From positions 1 to 64,000 of the forward strand of contig NZ_JACHNX010000008.1 of the NCBI RefSeq assembly GCF_014199595.1: DNA of 64,000 nt. The letters are read 5' to 3'. Every line of letters begins with the position of its first letter. The first letter of the stretch is position 1. Below the pieces are notes generated by a model. That model had not been told where the DNA came from. It searched no databases and was given only the letters and a program-made list of their open reading frames with translations. Both the position numbers and the translations under genes were made by a program. Shown one piece after another: positions 16,348 to 24,840 of the stretch. The stretch is from Sphingomonas yabuuchiae. Lineage in GTDB: Bacteria; Pseudomonadota; Alphaproteobacteria; Sphingomonadales; Sphingomonadaceae.

Positions 16348-18741
16348 CTATGACTTCTGCGCCAAGGTAAACACCACCCCCGGCGCATCCCGCAGCGTCA
16401 CGTACAGTAACCCATTCTGCACCTGAGGCCCCGCCAGTCGCGACGCCGTAAACCCCGGAGGCACGCTGATCGCCCCGGCCATGTCGGCACTCGCCGCCAC
16501 CCGGTCGATCAGGAACAGGTCGCGCCCGGCCATCTGGCACCCATCGGCGCCACAGGTGATCGCATCGATCCCGGGCAGCCGGACCAGCGTGGCCAGCGGG
16601 CTCCAGTCGCCCTTGATGCCACCGCGCACGATCCGATAGCGCAAGCCCCCCGCCGCCGCCGGACCCAGCCGCGCCGGATCGAGCGTCGCCACCGCGATAT
16701 CGGGCGAAGACAGCCGGACGTCGCGCCCGCCGTCCAGCATCACCGACGCGCTGCCATCGGCGGTGCCGACCTCGATCGCGTCGGTCGGGGCCAGTCGCAG
16801 GCCCTCGGCCGCGCGGACCGAGAAGGTCAGGCGGCTATTGTCGGGCAGGATCGCCTCGTCCCTGGTCGCCAACGTAACCGCGCCCGCCGCCGCCTTGGGC
16901 GTCAGGCTGCGCGCGATCAGCGTCGCGGCGGGGCGCGGCGGCGCGGCGGTGATCGGCACCGACAGGGTGCGTCCATCGGTCAGCCTGATCTTCGCGCTGG
17001 TGCCCGACGGCAAGCGGCCATCGGCGGCGGTGACGACCAGCCGGTCTGTATCGCCTTCGCGGGTCACGCTATCGGGTGAGAGGCGGACATCGCCAATCTC
17101 GACCCCGGCAATCTCGTCCAGCCGCTGTCCGGTCAGCGTCGCGAACCGGTCTCCCTTGGCCAGCGTCACCGTGTCGATCCGGCTGGCGGGCGAGAACGCG
17201 CGCAAGGCGACCGTGCGCGGGGCGGCGTCGCCGATCTGCTGCACCTCCAGCGTCACGCCACCCGCCCGCGCCGATTTCAGCGGCAGGGTGACGTTGATCC
17301 CGTCCGCCCCGCGCAAGGTGAAGGGCACCGACTGCTGCGCCCCCGAGCCGCTGCGCATCGTTACGCCGGTCACGCAGGCGGCGGCGGGGCCGGTCAGCGC
17401 GACGCTGTTGTCGCGGCCGACGACCAGGCTCTGGCCGCTATCGTCCGCGCGCCAGTCTCCGCTGCCCGGGAATTGCAGCGTGAAGCTGGGGCCCTCGAAG
17501 CTGTCGAAACCCCAGGCGCCGTGCAGCTTGGCGGACGCCTTGCCCGACAAGGCCCCCGCAGGCAGCGGATCGCTCAGGACATAACCCCCGCGATCGGCCC
17601 GCGCGCGGACGGGCAGGTCGATCCGCTTGCCGTCGGCGGTGGTGATCGACACCATCATGTTGCGCGCGAACGCCGTCGAATAGATCAGCGGCGCGCCCTC
17701 GACCGGTAGGACCAGGCCCGGCCGCGCCCCGCAGAGCGGCACGTCGCCGGTGACGCGCAGGCGCGGCGGGCTGACCGCGTCGATGGCGGGCATCGCGGCG
17801 ACCAGCACCGATTTGGGCTTGGCGAAGGAGGGGGCTGCGTTGAGCAGCAGCGCCATCCGGTCCCCGTCCCGCGTGGCCAGCGTCGGCAGATAGCCGAATT
17901 GCGGATTGCCGAACGCGCCGAACACCCGCGCAATGTCGCGGACCACGGCGATATAGGGACTGTAATAGCCCAGCCCGGCCTCGCGCGTATAGCTGACCTG
18001 CAAGGCCAGATCGGTCGGCGCGCCGATCAGCGTGTCGGTCATCGAACTGCTATGGATGTCGGCCAGAACCAGATTTTCCTGGTTTTCGAGCAGACAGGCC
18101 GCCTGCAACTCGATCACCTTGGCCAGGCAGTCGGGGTTCAGCTTGATCGCCAGGCTGTTCGACAGGGCGGGCGCGAGAGTGCGCAGGAACTCGGGGTGGC
18201 TGTTTTCCTGTGCGCGGATCGCCGCGACAAAGGCGTTCAGCCGCGAACGGTCGAGCGAGGCCTGGTTCAAATCCTGCACCGCACGGACGAACTCGCCCGG
18301 CCGGTCGCGCACCGCATCGACGATGGTGCCCGATGCGCCGCCCGTTTCCGGCACCAGGAACAGCGCCATCTGCCGTGCGCCCTTGGGCACGGTCAGGGTC
18401 AGGCGGCGATCCTTGTCCTTGGGTTTCCAGGTCTCGGCCGACTTCACCCAGTCCTTGGGCGGCGGATTGGTCGCGCCGCTCAGAAAGGCGGAGAAGAGGA
18501 TGTAATGCGCCCGCTGGTCGCGCGGCAGGTCCGCCTCGATCGTCAGCCGGTCGCCGGTGGCGAGATTGGGCACCTCGGCGATGGGCAAAGTGCGGTCGCC
18601 GCGCGTGACGGAAATGCGCAACGCTGGCCCCGGCAGGTCGAACGGGGCCGGATCGGCGGCGCAGAGCGGGCTTTCGACCAAAGCGGCCGCCGCGAGCGCC
18701 AGCGCCATCAGCGGGCGTGAGAGGGGAAGGCGAGGGAGCAT
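16348..18741 (-). CDS. Large secreted protein of unknown function
   Basis: This 797-residue protein begins with a clear Sec signal peptide (RPLMALALAAAALVESPLCAA). The N-terminal third is mixed alpha/beta. From about residue 380 it is dominated by repeated beta-rich segments with ITV/LRV patterns, suggesting several immunoglobulin-like or PDZ-free beta domains. Two cysteines in ITCGADGCQMAG near the C-terminus could form a disulfide. No catalytic motif is obvious and I do not recognise the family. It stands alone, convergent with the GST and preceded by a branched palindrome. It may be a periplasmic or surface structural protein. Confidence 0.7.
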   Translation of the reverse strand: MLPRLPLSRPLMALALAAAALVESPLCAADPAPFDLPGPALRISVTRGDRTLPIAEVPNLATGDRLTIEADLPRDQRAHYILFSAFLSGATNPPPKDWVKSAETWKPKDKDRRLTLTVPKGARQMALFLVPETGGASGTIVDAVRDRPGEFVRAVQDLNQASLDRSRLNAFVAAIRAQENSHPEFLRTLAPALSNSLAIKLNPDCLAKVIELQAACLLENQENLVLADIHSSSMTDTLIGAPTDLALQVSYTREAGLGYYSPYIAVVRDIARVFGAFGNPQFGYLPTLATRDGDRMALLLNAAPSFAKPKSVLVAAMPAIDAVSPPRLRVTGDVPLCGARPGLVLPVEGAPLIYSTAFARNMMVSITTADGKRIDLPVRARADRGGYVLSDPLPAGALSGKASAKLHGAWGFDSFEGPSFTLQFPGSGDWRADDSGQSLVVGRDNSVALTGPAAACVTGVTMRSGSGAQQSVPFTLRGADGINVTLPLKSARAGGVTLEVQQIGDAAPRTVALRAFSPASRIDTVTLAKGDRFATLTGQRLDEIAGVEIGDVRLSPDSVTREGDTDRLVVTAADGRLPSGTSAKIRLTDGRTLSVPITAAPPRPAATLIARSLTPKAAAGAVTLATRDEAILPDNSRLTFSVRAAEGLRLAPTDAIEVGTADGSASVMLDGGRDVRLSSPDIAVATLDPARLGPAAAGGLRYRIVRGGIKGDWSPLATLVRLPGIDAITCGADGCQMAGRDLFLIDRVAASADMAGAISVPPGFTASRLAGPQVQNGLLYVTLRDAPGVVFTLAQKS

Positions 18742-18821
18742 GGCGGCGACTTAAGGCGCAGACGGCGGCAGGGATCAAGCCATTCGCGGCAGATGACATG
18801 CGGGCGTCATCTGTGTTTTCA

Positions 18822-18943
18822 CATTCCTCCCCTGCAAGGGGAGGGGGACCAGCGAAGCTGGTGGAGGGGTGTAACCGCTGCTGGTGACACCCCTCCGCCA
18901 GCCCTTCGGGCTGCCACCTCCCCTTGCAGGGGAGGACGGAATG
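18822..18943. repeat. Branched intergenic palindrome, copy C
   Basis: The outer arms CATTCC (18822-18827) and GGAATG (18938-18943) enclose two units, CCTCCCCTGCAAGGGGAGG (18826-18844) and CCTCCCCTTGCAGGGGAGG (18917-18935). These are exact reverse complements and also each a hairpin. Between them are ACCAGC/GCTGGT, GGAGGGGTGT/ACACCCCTCC and AGCCC/GGGCT hairpins. It can therefore fold as a multi-branched cloverleaf. Confidence 0.8.
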
Positions 18944-18944
18944 T

Positions 18945-19808
18945 TCAGCCGAGCTTGTCGGCGGTCTTCGTCTCGAAATCGCTGGCGTCATGTCGTTCGC
19001 GCAACTGCTCGGACGGCTCGCCGAAGGTGCGGTTGACCATGCGCCCGCGCTTCACGGCAGGACGGGCGTCGATCTCGCGCGCCCAGCGCACGACATGGGT
19101 ATAGTCCTGCACCTGAAGGAATTCGGCAGCGTCATAGAGGCGGCCCAGCACCAGCTGCCCGTACCAGGGCCAAATCGCCATGTCGGCGATGCTGTATTCG
19201 TCGCCTGCGACAAAGGCGTTATGCTCCAGCTGGCGGTTCAGCACGTCGAGCTGGCGCTTGGCCTCCATTGCATAGCGGTCGATGGCATATTCGATCTTCA
19301 CCGGCGCATAGGCATAGAAATGGCCGAAGCCGCCGCCCAGGAACGGCGCGCTGCCCATCTGCCAGAACAGCCAGGACAGGACACGCGCCCTGGCGGTCGG
19401 ATCGGTCGGCAGGAACGCGCCGAAGCTTTCGGCCAGATGGACCATAATCGCGCCGGATTCGAAGATGGCGAGCGGCTCGGACCCACGCCGGTCGACCAGT
19501 GCGGGGATCTTGGAATTGGGATTGACCGCGACGAAGCCGCTGCCGAACTGATCGCCATCGGCGATGCTGATCAGCCAGGCGTCATACTCCGCCCCCGCAT
19601 GACCGGCCGCGAGCAATTCCTCCAGCAGGATCGTGACTTTGACGCCGTTGGGGGTGCCCATCGAATAGAGCTGGAGCGGATGCGCGCCGACCGGCAGGTC
19701 CTTGTCATGCGTCGCCCCTGCGACGGGGCGATTGATGGCGGCGAAGCGTCCCCCGCTTTCCTTGTCCCAGGTCCAGATGGCGGGCGGGGTATAGGCGTCG
19801 TCGCTCAT
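18945..19808 (-). CDS. yghU: YghU-type glutathione transferase / disulfide-bond reductase
   Basis: This 287-residue protein is close in length to E. coli YghU and carries the features of the Nu-class GST group: a long N-terminal extension (PPAIWTWDKESGGRFAAINRP), then LYSMGTPNGVKVTILLEELL, NPNSKIPALVD and the C-terminal helical domain ending in RTFGEPSEQLRERHDASDF. YghU binds two glutathione molecules and reduces disulfides and organic hydroperoxides. It lacks a signal peptide and acts in the cytoplasm. It is a single gene; the ohr/GST cluster lies 2.7 kb to the left. Confidence 0.9.
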   Translation of the reverse strand: MSDDAYTPPAIWTWDKESGGRFAAINRPVAGATHDKDLPVGAHPLQLYSMGTPNGVKVTILLEELLAAGHAGAEYDAWLISIADGDQFGSGFVAVNPNSKIPALVDRRGSEPLAIFESGAIMVHLAESFGAFLPTDPTARARVLSWLFWQMGSAPFLGGGFGHFYAYAPVKIEYAIDRYAMEAKRQLDVLNRQLEHNAFVAGDEYSIADMAIWPWYGQLVLGRLYDAAEFLQVQDYTHVVRWAREIDARPAVKRGRMVNRTFGEPSEQLRERHDASDFETKTADKLG

Positions 19809-19882
19809 GGCTCGTAGCTCCAGCTTTGTCCGGTGCGGGAGATGGGCGGGGGCGATGGCGAAAACAACCGCGACCGTGCCTT

Positions 19883-21397
19883 TTATTTCGCTGGCGGAAT
19901 GGGCAGGTCGCGGCGGACGTATAGCAGCTCATGCCGCTCCTCGCGCGGGATCGCCATGACCAGCCGATAGTCGCGTGCCAGAGCGCCGGAGACCTGTGCC
20001 TGCGTCGCGGCATTCCAGGGCGAGAAGGGATCGTCGAGCGTCACGATGGCGGGCGGACGCTGGGCGAGGATACGGGCGACCTCGGCGCTTTCGTCGATCC
20101 CGATCGCGCCGCGCTCCGCCTCATAGGCCAGCGAGGAGGGGAAAGCGTAGGCGGTCGGAATGCAGCCGCCCGACAAATGGTAAAGGCTGGAGTCCCCCGC
20201 AAACACATAAGGGCATTCGCGCCCGTCCACCGCCGCCATCACCCGCGCCATGCGGCGGATGCCGTCGCCCTCACTTGGGTCGTTGGTGGCGGAGTGGAAG
20301 ACGAACAGCCCGGCTCCGATCGTGAACACCGCAACCACCGCCTTTCGGCTGAGCGCGAAGGCCGGGGCAGCGGCAAGCGCCAGTGGTGCGACCAGCGGCA
20401 GGGCATAATGATCGAAAAACGCCCCGATCATCGCAAAGGCAATAAGCGCGAAGCCCAGCCAGATGCGGGTCAGCGTCAGCGCCGGATGCTTCGGCCCCTT
20501 GCGCCAGCTATAGACCGCACAGGCGATCAGCGGCAGCAGTTGCCCGCCGATCCCCGCGAGCCGCCCGATGATCTTGGCCGCCGGATAGCCGCGCCGCAGC
20601 GTGATCGAGGTGAAATTGGCGAACCAAAAGGCGTCGAATGCCGCTGCATCGCCCAGCCAGAAAGACAGCACGACCAGCCCCGTCGGCAGCAGCCCGAGTA
20701 GCATCCAGGCCAGCGCCGCCGACATCACGACCACGACATTCGCCCGCGCCCGCCAGAGATACCAGAGATGCGCCAGGCCGAAGAACGCGCCCTCCACCAG
20801 CGGGGTATATTTGATCTGGATCGCGATCCCCGCCAGCAGACAGGCGACGGCGCCGCTGATGACGATCGCGCCGACCGCCCGCCGCTCGGCGAGACGTGGC
20901 AGTTCCAGCGTCAGCACGGCGGCGGCGGTCATCGCCAGATTGTAGAAGACCGGCGACTGGCCGCTTCCGCCGCTGAGCAGCGGCAACCACAGGATATAGG
21001 CTGCGCCCGCCGCCAGTCCCGCCGGAAAGCCGAGGCCCATGCGCCGTACGGCCAGCCAGATCAGCCATCCGGTCGCGGCGGTACAGAGCGTTCCGATCAG
21101 CTGATAGGCCAGGAACCCGTCACCGGGCAGCAGGCGAAAGCCGGAGAATAGCAGGAACAGACCCGGCGGCTTGCGGTCCCACAGATCGATGTAGAGCCGC
21201 GCGCCGTGCAGGATGCGGTCGCCGACCAGCAGATAATATTGCTCGTCGACATGGGCGACCGGATTGCCGAAGTCGCGTATCCTGGTCAGCACCGCAAAGG
21301 CCAGCAGGACCAGCGCGGCACCGATCGGCCGGTTCAGGAACAGCCGAAAACCACGCGGCATCGAAGAAGCGGGGCGGGCAGGCGTCAATTCCGTCAT
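19883..21397 (-). CDS. GT-C fold membrane glycosyltransferase-like protein
   Basis: This 504-residue integral membrane protein has around ten hydrophobic helices. In the first periplasmic loop, AHVDEQYYLLVGDRILHG has the acidic residue followed by YY typical of GT39/ArnT/PMT-type enzymes, and LYIDLWDRKPPGLF follows, as in GT87/GT39 relatives. These enzymes transfer sugars from polyprenyl-phosphate donors to lipids or proteins at the periplasmic face. The C-terminal soluble part (about residues 390-500) is small. It is divergent from the GT2/ChbG pair and may work with it. Acceptor and donor are unknown. A GTG directly before the ATG is an alternative start. Confidence 0.75.
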   Translation of the reverse strand: MTELTPARPASSMPRGFRLFLNRPIGAALVLLAFAVLTRIRDFGNPVAHVDEQYYLLVGDRILHGARLYIDLWDRKPPGLFLLFSGFRLLPGDGFLAYQLIGTLCTAATGWLIWLAVRRMGLGFPAGLAAGAAYILWLPLLSGGSGQSPVFYNLAMTAAAVLTLELPRLAERRAVGAIVISGAVACLLAGIAIQIKYTPLVEGAFFGLAHLWYLWRARANVVVVMSAALAWMLLGLLPTGLVVLSFWLGDAAAFDAFWFANFTSITLRRGYPAAKIIGRLAGIGGQLLPLIACAVYSWRKGPKHPALTLTRIWLGFALIAFAMIGAFFDHYALPLVAPLALAAAPAFALSRKAVVAVFTIGAGLFVFHSATNDPSEGDGIRRMARVMAAVDGRECPYVFAGDSSLYHLSGGCIPTAYAFPSSLAYEAERGAIGIDESAEVARILAQRPPAIVTLDDPFSPWNAATQAQVSGALARDYRLVMAIPREERHELLYVRRDLPIPPAK

Positions 21398-21667
21398 CAC
21401 GAACCCTGTTGGAGGATGGGCGACGGGCGGAGCAAAGTCCTGTGGACCCGGCCCGGTGCGCCGCCGCCCATGTCATCGACACCGGGGCTTTCGCAAAGAA
21501 AATCGACATGGTTCCCGGTCGAGTGAAAATATTTTCAGCCACCATGTCCGGTTCGGCGGGGACTGCTTCGTCTTAGCCATGAACACCTCTGGTTGTGGCT
21601 CCGGCCGCTGCCGGGTGGGGGCTTCGGCAACCAGGTGGTTTGGTCGTTTTAAGGGCGGGGTGGGGTA

Positions 21668-22567
21668 ATGCTGCTCGATGCGGAAGGCGCGGCCTGGCGG
21701 AATGCCACGGCTTGGGCCCAGGCGGGGAAGACGGAACGGACGGGCGCCTATGTCGCGCCATGCTGGACCGTGGTCGTGCCCTTTTTCAACGAGGAGCGCG
21801 ATCTCGCCTCCACGCTGGAAAGCCTGGCGGCGCAGACGGTGCGGTTCCGGCTGGTGCTGGTCGACAATGGCTCGCTCGACGCCAGCGCGCGTGTGGCGAC
21901 CGATACCTGCGAGCGGCTGGGGCTGGACCATATCCTGCTCCACCAGGGTTTGCCGGGCAAGATCAATGCGCTGCACCTGGGCCTCGAATATGTGTACACG
22001 CGCTTCGTCGCGACCTGCGATGCCGACACCTATTATCCGGCCGATTATCTGGCGCAGGCGCAAGCCCTGCTGGAAAAGCCCGGCTGCGTGGTCGCCGGGG
22101 CCTATTTCGTCGCGCCGAAGGACGGTGAGGCGGAGCGTCGTCGCGAGTCCACCGCGATCCGGCTGGCCGCACGGTTCCTGCCGCGCCAGTGCCATGCGGG
22201 CGGCGCGGGCCAGGCCTTCCGGACCGAGGCGCTGAAGGCCGCGGGCGGGTTCGATGCGCGCCGCTGGAATTTCGTGCTGGAGGATCATGAGGTCATCCAC
22301 CGCGTCATGCGCCACGGCACCATGGCCTATGCCGATGGCTTCTGGTGTGTGCCCTCCGACCGCGAGCGCGACCGGGAGTCGATCCGCTGGACGCTGACCG
22401 AGCGGCTGGTCTACAGCATCGCCGCGCCGTTCGCGGGGGACTGGTTCTTCTACGATTTCCTCGCGAAGCGACTGCGCGCGCGGCGGCTCACGACTGAGCG
22501 CATGCGCGAGCGGGCCTATCAGCAACTGGCGGGGGTCGTGGGTGAACCGGCTTATTCTCTGCGCTGA
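21668..22567 (+). CDS. Family 2 glycosyltransferase
   Basis: This 299-residue GT-A enzyme begins its catalytic domain with WTVVVPFFNEERDLASTLESL and has VLVDNGSLDAS for the nucleotide and CDADTYYP as the DxD metal site. There is no membrane helix. A GGGGTGGGG ribosome-binding site precedes the ATG. The next gene, a ChbG/YdjC deacetylase, starts 26 nt before this stop, so the two are translationally coupled and probably act on one product: sugar transfer followed by N-deacetylation, or the reverse. The product is unknown. Confidence 0.85.
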   Translation: MLLDAEGAAWRNATAWAQAGKTERTGAYVAPCWTVVVPFFNEERDLASTLESLAAQTVRFRLVLVDNGSLDASARVATDTCERLGLDHILLHQGLPGKINALHLGLEYVYTRFVATCDADTYYPADYLAQAQALLEKPGCVVAGAYFVAPKDGEAERRRESTAIRLAARFLPRQCHAGGAGQAFRTEALKAAGGFDARRWNFVLEDHEVIHRVMRHGTMAYADGFWCVPSDRERDRESIRWTLTERLVYSIAAPFAGDWFFYDFLAKRLRARRLTTERMRERAYQQLAGVVGEPAYSLR

Positions 22568-23342
22568 CGATTTCGCCTTTTCCACCGAAGACAGTCTGGT
22601 CATCGCCGAGCTGCTGCGCTCGGGCAAACTGAACGCGACAAGCTGCATGACCCTTCGTCCGAACTGGATGGAGGACAGCGTGATGCTGCGGTCCGTGCCG
22701 CAAACGGCGCAGATCGGCCTGCACCTGACCCTGACCGAGGAAGCGCCGATCCACCCCAATGGCTTTACCCAGGACGGGGTGATGCCGGGAATCGATCCAT
22801 TGACGCGGTTGGCGTCGCGCGGACAACTCGACCCGGCCGAGATCACCCGCGAGGTCGAGGCGCAGTTCGACCGGTTCGAGGCGGCGATTGGCCGTCCGCC
22901 CGCCTTTGTCGACGGGCACCAGCATTCGCACGCGCTGCCCGGTGTCCGCCCGATCGTGCTGGCGATCACGCGGCGGCGTGCGCCCGGAGCCTGGGTGCGT
23001 ACTTGCGAGGACCGGCTGGTCGGACTGCTCGGGCGGCCATGGCGTGGCAAGGCGATCGGCAGCGCCTATCACTCGCGCGGCCTGACCCGTGCGGCGGAGG
23101 CGGCGGGGCTGCACTGCAACCGGGGTTTTGCCGGGCATTATGGCTTTGACGGCCGCTTTGCCGAGGCGTTGCCGCGTTTCTTGGATCATGGCGGGGCGGA
23201 GCATCTGGTGATGTGCCATCCCGGTGCGGGCAAGCGGGCGGGTGACGTGATCGCGGCGGCGCGGCGCGACGAAGCCGATGTCTTGCGCGCCGTTTCGGTG
23301 TCTGACATGGCGGCGCAACGCGGGCTGGCCTTCGCCGCCTGA
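22542..23342 (+). CDS. ChbG/HpnK (YdjC-like) carbohydrate deacetylase
   Basis: This 266-residue protein has the YdjC/ChbG metal-site residues: ADDFAFS at the N-terminus (Asp pair near residues 8-9), HLTLTEE, and DGHQHSHALPGV in the middle, with a late MCHPG. The family removes acetyl groups from N-acetylated sugars, for example chitobiose in E. coli ChbG or a glycolipid in hopanoid HpnK. Translation starts at a GTG inside the preceding GT2 gene. Pairing with a GT2 points to a glycoconjugate substrate rather than chitobiose catabolism. The HpnI/HpnK hopanoid pair is a possible analogue, but no other hopanoid gene is nearby. Confidence 0.85.
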   Translation: MNRLILCADDFAFSTEDSLVIAELLRSGKLNATSCMTLRPNWMEDSVMLRSVPQTAQIGLHLTLTEEAPIHPNGFTQDGVMPGIDPLTRLASRGQLDPAEITREVEAQFDRFEAAIGRPPAFVDGHQHSHALPGVRPIVLAITRRRAPGAWVRTCEDRLVGLLGRPWRGKAIGSAYHSRGLTRAAEAAGLHCNRGFAGHYGFDGRFAEALPRFLDHGGAEHLVMCHPGAGKRAGDVIAAARRDEADVLRAVSVSDMAAQRGLAFAA

Positions 23343-23386
23343 TACGAGGGCGGTCTTTGGGTAATCATGGTCTGGAAGGCCGGTTC

Positions 23387-23908
23387 ATGGAGGCGCGCCC
23401 GCTGCTGCGCCGCCTGCTGGCCGCCCGGCTCGGCTCGCCCGACGAAGCGGAAGATGCGCTTCAGGACCTCTGGCTGCGCGTTTCCGGGCTCGACGCCACG
23501 TTGATCGACCAGCCCATTCCCTTTCTCTGTCGCATGGCGACCAATTTGGCGACCGACCGCCGTATCGCCGCCGCCCGGCGCGGCGTGCGGGACGGCGCGT
23601 GGGAAGAGGTGCAGCCGCAATCCGCCGAATATGCCGATCCCGAACGGATCGCCTCGGGCCGCAGCGAACTGGCCCAGGCGCATGCGATGATCGCGCGGAT
23701 GCCCGACCGGATGCGCGAGGCCTTCACCCTGTTCCGCTTCGAGGAACGGCCGCAACGCGACATTGCGGAGCAGATGGGCATCACCGTCAGCGCCGTCGAA
23801 AAGCTGCTGCGCCGGGCCTATCAATTTTTGCAAGAAAATCGTGATGCCGAGGGTGCGGATCGGACGTGTCGGCGTCGTCCTGACAGTGGAAGGAGCGGGG
23901 ACGAGTGA
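23387..23908 (+). CDS. ECF RNA polymerase sigma factor (FecI type)
   Basis: This 173-residue protein has sigma region 2 (DEAEDALQDLWLRVSGLD, FLCRMATNLATDRRIAA) and region 4 (MPDRMREAFTLFRFEERPQRDIAEQM, GITVSAVEKLLRRAYQFL), with no region 3. This is the FecI-like form that works with a FecR anti-sigma. It lies 44 nt after the deacetylase and overlaps fecR by four bases (GTGA). It should direct transcription of the receptor behind it, and perhaps other genes, when the receptor signals. A TTG at 23357 would add ten residues. Confidence 0.9.
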   Translation: MEARPLLRRLLAARLGSPDEAEDALQDLWLRVSGLDATLIDQPIPFLCRMATNLATDRRIAAARRGVRDGAWEEVQPQSAEYADPERIASGRSELAQAHAMIARMPDRMREAFTLFRFEERPQRDIAEQMGITVSAVEKLLRRAYQFLQENRDAEGADRTCRRRPDSGRSGDE

Positions 23909-24840
23909 CGCGGGAGGAACAGGCGATCGACTGGCACGTCCGGCAGCGCGACATGAGCGCGGCCGAATGGGACGCCTTTGCGACCTGGCTGGAAGACAGC
24001 CCGGCCAATGCGCGCGCCTATGACGCGGTGGCGATGGCCGATGCCCTGCTGGCCGATCCGATGGCCGAGCCGGAACCCGTCATCGTGGAAACGCCGGTAG
24101 CCGCCAACGACAACAGGGGGTGGGGTCGTTGGTGGCTGATGGGCGGCGTCGCGGCGGCCGTCGCGCTGATCGCGGGGCCGGTGCTGATGCAGGCGCGCCC
24201 CGATATCCGGGTCGAACAGACCCGGCCTGGCGAGACGCGGGCCATTGCCCTAAACGACGGCACGCAGGTCGAGCTGGCGGGGGGATCGCGGCTTCGGCTC
24301 GACCGCAACGACACGCGGGTCGCGACGCTGGAAAGCGGGCAGGCACTCTTCCGCGTGCGGCACGACGCCTCCGCTCCTTTCGAACTCCGCTCGGGCGACG
24401 TTGCCATCCGCGACGTGGGGACGGTGTTCAACGTCCGGCGTGAGGGGGCTCGGCTGGACGTGACGGTCGCGGAAGGGGCGGTCGCGCTCGCCCCCCGTGG
24501 CCAGACGATGCAACTGACCGCCGGGCAGGGGGCACGGCTGGACGAGGCGCGGGGCAGCCTGCGCCGCGTGCAGGTCGATCCGGCGATGGTCGGCGGCTGG
24601 CGTCGCGGCCTGCTGGACCTCGACGGCGATACGGTCGACACGATTGCTGCACGATTGCAATCCGCCTATGGCATGCGGATCGCGGTGGAGGGGCCGTTGG
24701 CGAAACGCAGCGTCACCGGGCTGGTCCGGGTGACGGGGGACGCCAGCCGGGACGTTCCACGTCTTGCGAAGCTGATCGGAGCGGAGTGGCGCCAGAGCGG
24801 TGGGGACTGGATTTTGCGGGCGTCGGACGGGGTTTATTGA
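23905..24840 (+). CDS. FecR-family anti-sigma factor / signal transducer
   Basis: This 311-residue inner-membrane protein has the N-terminal sigma-binding segment (EQAIDWHVRQRDMSAAEWDAF, residues 5-27), one membrane helix (about 76-96, WWLMGGVAAAVALIAGPVL) and a periplasmic FecR domain (RPGETRAIALNDGTQVELAGG, then VGTVFNVRREG) with a C-terminal STN-contact region. It passes the signal from the receptor's periplasmic STN domain to the ECF sigma factor. It starts at a GTG overlapping the sigma stop and overlaps the receptor gene by 41 nt. Confidence 0.9.
   Translation: MTREEQAIDWHVRQRDMSAAEWDAFATWLEDSPANARAYDAVAMADALLADPMAEPEPVIVETPVAANDNRGWGRWWLMGGVAAAVALIAGPVLMQARPDIRVEQTRPGETRAIALNDGTQVELAGGSRLRLDRNDTRVATLESGQALFRVRHDASAPFELRSGDVAIRDVGTVFNVRREGARLDVTVAEGAVALAPRGQTMQLTAGQGARLDEARGSLRRVQVDPAMVGGWRRGLLDLDGDTVDTIAARLQSAYGMRIAVEGPLAKRSVTGLVRVTGDASRDVPRLAKLIGAEWRQSGGDWILRASDGVY

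Noticed and set aside
22542..23342. Hopanoid HpnK assignment for the YdjC-like gene
   Set aside because: No squalene-hopene cyclase, HpnH, HpnI with membrane helices or HpnJ is nearby; only the general deacetylase family is supported.
24644..24660. GATTGC/GATTGCAA elements resembling the LacI operator
   Set aside because: They lie inside the fecR coding sequence, lack the GCAAACG half and are probably chance.
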